DNA of 9,778 nucleotides from CAYLJJ01 sp964384025 (GTDB taxonomy: Bacteria; Myxococcota_A; Bradymonadia; UBA7976; UBA1532): contig CAYLJJ010000154.1 of assembly GCA_964384025.1 (NCBI GenBank), forward strand, positions 1 to 9,778, read 5' to 3'. The notes beneath the pieces are model-generated. The model was not told the origin of the DNA and searched no databases. It saw only the letters and a list, made by a program, of their open reading frames with translations. Below are positions 5,984 to 9,778 of this stretch, one piece after another (position 1 is the stretch's first letter; each line of letters starts with the position of its first letter). Both the position numbers and the translations under genes were made by a program.

Positions 5984-5997
5984 GGCCTTGAGAGGCC
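5984..5997 (+). other. Small hairpin in the gap before the MoxR gene
   Basis: GGCCT-TGAG-AGGCC forms a 5-bp stem with a 4-nt loop in the 63-bp gap between the vWA/MopE-repeat gene and the MoxR gene. It ends 3 nt before the AAAGGTG ribosome binding site (6001-6007). No T-run follows, so it is not a standard rho-independent terminator and does not argue against co-transcription. It could modestly affect translation or be chance. Confidence 0.3.
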
Positions 5998-6009
5998 CTG
6001 AAAGGTGAT

Positions 6010-6942
6010 ATGCAGATCGTTCATCCTGAGGGCGCGGCCCTCCTCGCCAACTTGGAGCAAGTCATCTTTGGAAAGCGGGAGGCGCTCACCCTCCTGATCG
6101 TGGGCCTGCTCAGTGAGGGGCATGTATTGATGGAGGATGTGCCGGGGGTGGGCAAGACCACCCTGGCCCGCGCCCTGGCCCGCTCCCTCAATCTGGACTT
6201 TAAGCGGGTTCAGTTTACTCCAGATCTGATGCCCACAGATATCTTGGGGGCCGCGATCCTCAACAATCAGGGACAGATCGAGTTTAATGAAGGCCCAGTC
6301 TTCACCCATATCCTCCTGGCTGATGAGGTTAACCGCGCCTCCCCCCGCACTCAGTCAGCGCTCTTGGAGGCGATGGGAGAGAGTCAAGTGACCAGCGATG
6401 GGGTCACCCGCGCCCTGCCGCGCCCCTTCTTTGTCGTCGCTACCCAAAACCCCATCGACGCCCAGGGCACCTACCCGCTGCCTGAAGCTCAACTGGATCG
6501 CTTTCTTCTGCGCCTCCACTTGGGTTATCCAGAGCCGGAGCAGGAGCTGGAGATGCTCTTTGGACAGCAGCGGCGTCACCCCTTGATGGATCTGCAGCCG
6601 GTCTGGAACGGTGACAGCCTCAGCGCGCTTCAGGCGGCGGTACGAGAGCAGCGTGTAGAGCCTCTGGTGGCTCGCTACCTCCTAAAGCTGGTGGAGGCCA
6701 GCCGCCGACACCCCGATTTGGAGGTGGGCTCCAGCCCCCGAGGTGCTCTAGCGCTCTTTCGCGCGGCTCAGGCTCTGGCGTTCCTGGAGGGACGAGACTA
6801 TGTCACCCCTGGAGATCTCCAACATCTGGCCTTACCGGTCCTGGCTCATCGCCTCCAGCTTCGAGCCCAAGCTCGTTATAAGGGCCGCAACTGCGCCCAG
6901 GTGATGGAGTCCATCTTGGCTGAGATCCCTGTTCCCACATGA
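6010..6942 (+). CDS. MoxR-family AAA+ ATPase
   Basis: This gene encodes a 310-residue cytoplasmic AAA+ ATPase of the MoxR class, the usual length for the group. Walker A is EDVPGVGKTT (42-51, K49). The next conserved strand reads VQFTPDLMPTDILG (67-80). The family-typical segment EFNEGPVFTHILLADEVNRA (91-110) contains Walker B with D105/E106. Sensor 1 is ATQNP (144-148, N147), LDRF (162-165) supplies the arginine-finger region, and SPRGALAL (242-249) contains sensor 2 R244. MoxR proteins are thought to act as chaperones that mature or remodel partner complexes, commonly with vWA-domain proteins. The start is supported by AAAGGTG (6001-6007) just upstream. The stop overlaps the start of the DUF58 gene by 4 bp (ATGA), so the two are translationally coupled. 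The family call is very secure; the client is unknown, with the DUF58 protein as the obvious partner. Confidence 0.96.
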   Translation: MQIVHPEGAALLANLEQVIFGKREALTLLIVGLLSEGHVLMEDVPGVGKTTLARALARSLNLDFKRVQFTPDLMPTDILGAAILNNQGQIEFNEGPVFTHILLADEVNRASPRTQSALLEAMGESQVTSDGVTRALPRPFFVVATQNPIDAQGTYPLPEAQLDRFLLRLHLGYPEPEQELEMLFGQQRRHPLMDLQPVWNGDSLSALQAAVREQRVEPLVARYLLKLVEASRRHPDLEVGSSPRGALALFRAAQALAFLEGRDYVTPGDLQHLALPVLAHRLQLRAQARYKGRNCAQVMESILAEIPVPT

Positions 6943-8201
6943 ACCTGCGGGAGCTGAACCATATCCTGATCCCCTCCTCGGAGCGGCGAGCGCGTTGGGC
7001 AGAGCGACCGGTGTTTCACCGTCTGGAGCGCCTTCTCAGCCCTTTGCTCGGCCTGACCCGAGAAGGGATGATTTTGGCGGTCTTAACCCTGCTCTCAGGA
7101 GCAGCAGGGATGGATATCCGCTTTTCTCGCCTCTACCTGGTCTTCTGTGGCCTCTTCAGCCTCCTCTTTGTGGCTCTCCTCAGCCGCAGGATGGCGCGTT
7201 GCCCAGGCTTGAAGATCAGGATCGAGGCTCCACCGCGGGTCACAGTGGGAGAGCTGATCACCTTCACCGCGCTCCTACACAACGAAGGCCCCAAGGCCCT
7301 CTATAGCCTCCAGGTCTCAGGCCCCTTTCTGCCTTGGGATGGAAGCTGGGAGAGCGCTAAGCCCTGCTTAAAGGTGCTGGAGCCAGGGGCGACGCTGCGG
7401 CTTCAGATCAGCGCTCGTTTCCTGCTGAGGGGGCAGAGAGTCTTGGGGCGCTTCGCGGTCTACTCCAGCTACCCTCTAGGGCTCTATCGTGGCCCCAGGA
7501 TTTTGAGCGAGCCGGTGAGCTTCTCAGTGCTGCCTCCTCTGCGACCTCTCTTAGCTCTACCTGATCCCCCCTCTATCCGCGAACCTCCTGATCAGCGGGG
7601 CCGCCTCTATACCGCAGGGGAGTCTTATGAGCTGCTGGGAGTGCGACCCTATCGCCCAGGAGATCGCATCCGAGATCTCCACGCTCGCTCCTCCGCCCGC
7701 CTGGGTCGTCCGATGGTGCGTGAGTATCGTCGGGCAGCGCGTAAGCGGGCGGTGATTCTCCTCCAAGTCTGTGGTGTCCAAGGGCCTCGGGAGAACTTTG
7801 ACGCCGCCGTGACCTTGACCGCCTCTCTCTGTGATGAGGCGATCCGTCAAGAGGCCCTGGTGGAGCTGCTCATCGATGGCCCTAACCCCTTTGAGATTCT
7901 GTTGGGGGCACATGTGGCTGGCATTGAGCATGCCCTGGACGCCTTGGCGGCGGTGCAGACCGGAGAGAGGGAGGGAGAGGATCTGGAGGGCCTCTTGAGC
8001 GCTCACCTGGGCCACCCAGGCGCCGCCTATCTGGTCTTCTCTCGCTGGAGCCCCAAGGAGGCAGGGCTGCTGGAGCGGGCCCGGGGTCGCTGCCCTCAAC
8101 TCTTCGCCTTTCTCTTGAGCCCCAAGCCTCCAAAGCCCTCGGTGCCTGGATTACAGTGGGTCAGGCCCGGCCTTGAGCCTCTGGAGATTGAGCATGGATA
8201 A
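6939..8201 (+). CDS. DUF58-domain membrane protein
   Basis: This gene encodes a 420-residue protein of the DUF58 family that nearly always accompanies MoxR ATPases. Two closely spaced hydrophobic segments (about 43-58 and 64-82) form a membrane hairpin. An all-beta region follows (about 92-200, with TVGELITFTALLHNEG resembling an extracytoplasmic-type fold). The DUF58 motif sits around 227-264: GESYELLGVRPYRPGD, then R-D-L-H-A-R-S-S-A-R and VREY. The C-terminal part (about 270-395) has alternating strands and helices compatible with the vWA-like fold described for DUF58 proteins, though no MIDAS motif is evident. At the motif position where many homologues have His-Trp there is H248-A249. Translation probably begins by coupling at the ATGA overlap with the MoxR stop, since no strong ribosome binding site precedes it. 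Its last 8 bp overlap the transglutaminase gene. The exact biochemical role of the family is not established. Confidence 0.92.
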   Translation: MNLRELNHILIPSSERRARWAERPVFHRLERLLSPLLGLTREGMILAVLTLLSGAAGMDIRFSRLYLVFCGLFSLLFVALLSRRMARCPGLKIRIEAPPRVTVGELITFTALLHNEGPKALYSLQVSGPFLPWDGSWESAKPCLKVLEPGATLRLQISARFLLRGQRVLGRFAVYSSYPLGLYRGPRILSEPVSFSVLPPLRPLLALPDPPSIREPPDQRGRLYTAGESYELLGVRPYRPGDRIRDLHARSSARLGRPMVREYRRAARKRAVILLQVCGVQGPRENFDAAVTLTASLCDEAIRQEALVELLIDGPNPFEILLGAHVAGIEHALDALAAVQTGEREGEDLEGLLSAHLGHPGAAYLVFSRWSPKEAGLLERARGRCPQLFAFLLSPKPPKPSVPGLQWVRPGLEPLEIEHG

Positions 8202-9778
8202 GCGCGTCCTCAACGAGGGGATGAGTGGCCGAGGGATCAACGCCCGCACTTTGGCGTTCCTGGCGCTCTTGAGCCCCATGCTCCTTGATCAACTCCGAGA
8301 ACACAGCGGGAGCGTTGAGCTTTGGACTGCGTTAGGGACGCTCCTCTTTGCGCTCCTCTTTCTGCGATGGGGGGCGAAGCGTTCAAGCCCAGCGCTCCTC
8401 CTTCAGCTGGTCCTCCATCTGGGGTTGGGGGTCCTGCTCTTTTTTATCTATAACAGCCTCACTCCAGGCTCTCATCAGGGCTCCTTGCTTCGCTTGAGCC
8501 TCTGGGGAATCCCGCTCAGCGGGGCTGCTATTCGCTTCGCTTGGGGCTGGGATCGTCGCGATTTGGGCATCACTCTGGGCTTGAGCCTGCTCTCTCTCAT
8601 GGCCCTCTCCCGCTCTCTGGGCCGTCCCCTCTTTGCTTCGCTCCTGATCTACTATCTCATCTGCGCCTTCAGCTCTCTGCGGCTCTCTGATCCAAGCTGG
8701 GCTGGGCGTCGGGGCCTCAAGGGGCTCCTGCTGCCTGGAGCGCTGATGGCGCTCTTGATGGGGGGGCTCTCTTGGGCGCTCCCTGTCCTGGAACCGATCC
8801 TCTCTCCTCTCATCGATCCCTACCTCAACCCTGGAGGGGTTGGTGTCTCTGGAGCAGGAGGAGATGTCTCATTGGGGCATCTGGAGGAGATCCTCTCCTC
8901 TGATAAACTGGTCCTCAAGGTCAAGGGTCCTCGAATAGAGCGCCTACGGGGGCGAGTCTTTCAGCGCTACCGCGCGGGGCAGTGGTATCCGGGTGGACGC
9001 AAAGGCTCCCTTCTTCGAGAGAAGCGCCTACATTTCTCGGAGAGACGGCCCAGCTATTGGGTTGAGGTTGAACCCCTGGAGCCTGAGCCCTTCCTGTTTA
9101 CCACCCTGGAGACCCTTGAGATCCGCAGCGAGAAGACTCTACTGCAGAAAAGCTTTGGGGTTGTTCAAGCGCTCGAATCCGACACTGAGTCCTGGAGTTT
9201 GGGGTTGGGGGAAGGCTCCAGGGCTCCAGGAAAAGCTGAGGCGCTTGACTTAGAGATCCCAGAGCAGATCTTGGCCCCTCTCCAAGACCTCGCTTCAACT
9301 TGGATTCAGGGCGCAGAGGAGCCAAGAGCCCAGCTCAAGGCGATCAAATATCAGCTCGCCCAAGAGTTTCGCTATGCCCTCTCCTTTGAACCTGAACCTC
9401 TGGGTCGTGATCCTATCCTTCATTTTCTCCTCAAGCGTCGGAGTGGGCATTGTGAGTTCTTTGCCAGCAGTTTCACCCTCTTGGCGCGTAGCCTCAATAT
9501 CCCAGCACGGCTGATCACCGGCTATCTGGTGCAGGAGTATGACCACGATGGAGGGTTCGCCCTTGTGCGTGGTCAAGATGCTCATGCTTGGGTTGAGGTG
9601 CTTGTCGATGGAAATTGGGAGACCCTGGACCCGACTCCAGCAGGCGCTCTACCTGAGCGAGCGCCCAGCTTCTGGGGCAACCTACTCCTCCGACTGAGAG
9701 AGGAGGCCGACGCGCTCTATGAGCGCATCACGACCTTGGGGCTTGGGGAGATCACCGCGTTGATCTTGAGCATCCTTG
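8194..9778 (+). CDS. TgpA-like membrane protein with extracytoplasmic transglutaminase-like domain (incomplete, runs off the right edge)
   Basis: The first 528 residues are present. Hydrophobic segments at about 19-31, 43-58, 66-86, 102-117, 124-139, 146-162 and 176-198 form a multi-pass N-terminal membrane block. A large hydrophilic domain (about 210-500) follows. It contains the transglutaminase/protease fold triad: C420 in RSGHCEFFASS, H464 in DAHAWVEV and D479 in LDPTPA. A new hydrophobic run begins at about 515, matching the extra C-terminal membrane helix of TgpA-type proteins, and the rest lies beyond the window. The domain should face the periplasm. Family members carry an intact cysteine-protease-type triad, but their substrates are largely undefined. 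The ATG overlaps the DUF58 stop by 8 bp, so this is the third gene of the MoxR-DUF58-transglutaminase operon. No frameshift or stop interrupts the part seen. The family is secure; the substrate is unknown. Confidence 0.94.
   Translation, partial: MDKRVLNEGMSGRGINARTLAFLALLSPMLLDQLREHSGSVELWTALGTLLFALLFLRWGAKRSSPALLLQLVLHLGLGVLLFFIYNSLTPGSHQGSLLRLSLWGIPLSGAAIRFAWGWDRRDLGITLGLSLLSLMALSRSLGRPLFASLLIYYLICAFSSLRLSDPSWAGRRGLKGLLLPGALMALLMGGLSWALPVLEPILSPLIDPYLNPGGVGVSGAGGDVSLGHLEEILSSDKLVLKVKGPRIERLRGRVFQRYRAGQWYPGGRKGSLLREKRLHFSERRPSYWVEVEPLEPEPFLFTTLETLEIRSEKTLLQKSFGVVQALESDTESWSLGLGEGSRAPGKAEALDLEIPEQILAPLQDLASTWIQGAEEPRAQLKAIKYQLAQEFRYALSFEPEPLGRDPILHFLLKRRSGHCEFFASSFTLLARSLNIPARLITGYLVQEYDHDGGFALVRGQDAHAWVEVLVDGNWETLDPTPAGALPERAPSFWGNLLLRLREEADALYERITTLGLGEITALILSIL

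Noticed and set aside
5980..8177. A 13-base match (GCCCGGCCTTGAG) at 5980-5992 and 8165-8177
   Set aside because: One copy is intergenic and the other is inside the DUF58 coding sequence. There is no extended similarity, and GC-rich strings of this length can coincide.

Overview
The window looks like chromosomal DNA of a GC-rich, Gram-negative predatory or deltaproteobacterial-type organism, most likely Myxococcota or a relative such as Bradymonadia. Three things point there: a large secreted protein with 13 MopE-type Asp/Cys repeats, a C-terminal Cys-x-Cys + hydrophobic + Arg-rich tail of the MYXO-CTERM kind, and an NtrC-type response regulator. I see no transposase, integrase, phage gene, rRNA, tRNA or CRISPR array. 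The lineage call is inference from protein style, not from a marker gene.

Layout. At the left, a sigma-54-dependent response regulator is read leftward (86-1471). It is separated by a 340-bp divergent regulatory region (1472-1811) from a rightward AraC-family/GyrI-like regulator (1812-2705, TTG start). The intergenic region carries several palindromes, including three copies of the heptamer AGTTTGG/CCAAACT. After a 175-bp gap with pyrimidine-rich direct repeats comes the dominant gene (2881-5946). It encodes a 1021-residue exported protein: signal peptide, von Willebrand factor A domain with a complete MIDAS, 13 calcium-loop-like MopE repeats, a Cys-rich knob, a Pro/Asp/Gly linker and a MYXO-CTERM-like sorting tail.

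It is followed 63 bp later by a tightly packed rightward cluster: MoxR AAA+ ATPase (6010-6942), DUF58 protein (6939-8201, 4-bp overlap) and a TgpA-like membrane transglutaminase (8194 to the right edge, 8-bp overlap, incomplete). MoxR-DUF58-transglutaminase is a well-known conserved cluster whose biochemical role is poorly defined. The MoxR ATPase is thought to act as a chaperone on vWA-type partners, and the transglutaminase-like protein displays a cysteine-protease-fold domain outside the inner membrane.

The most interesting reading is that the exported vWA/MopE-repeat protein and the MoxR cluster may form one envelope or surface-protein locus. Within the repeat protein there is a clear rule: two linker types (about 48 and about 59 residues), where the long type follows exactly those repeats that end in Cys-Asp-Cys. 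The response regulator also has a non-canonical sigma-54 contact loop (GAFTSA instead of GAFTGA). The two regulators on the left have no visible link to the right-hand cluster.
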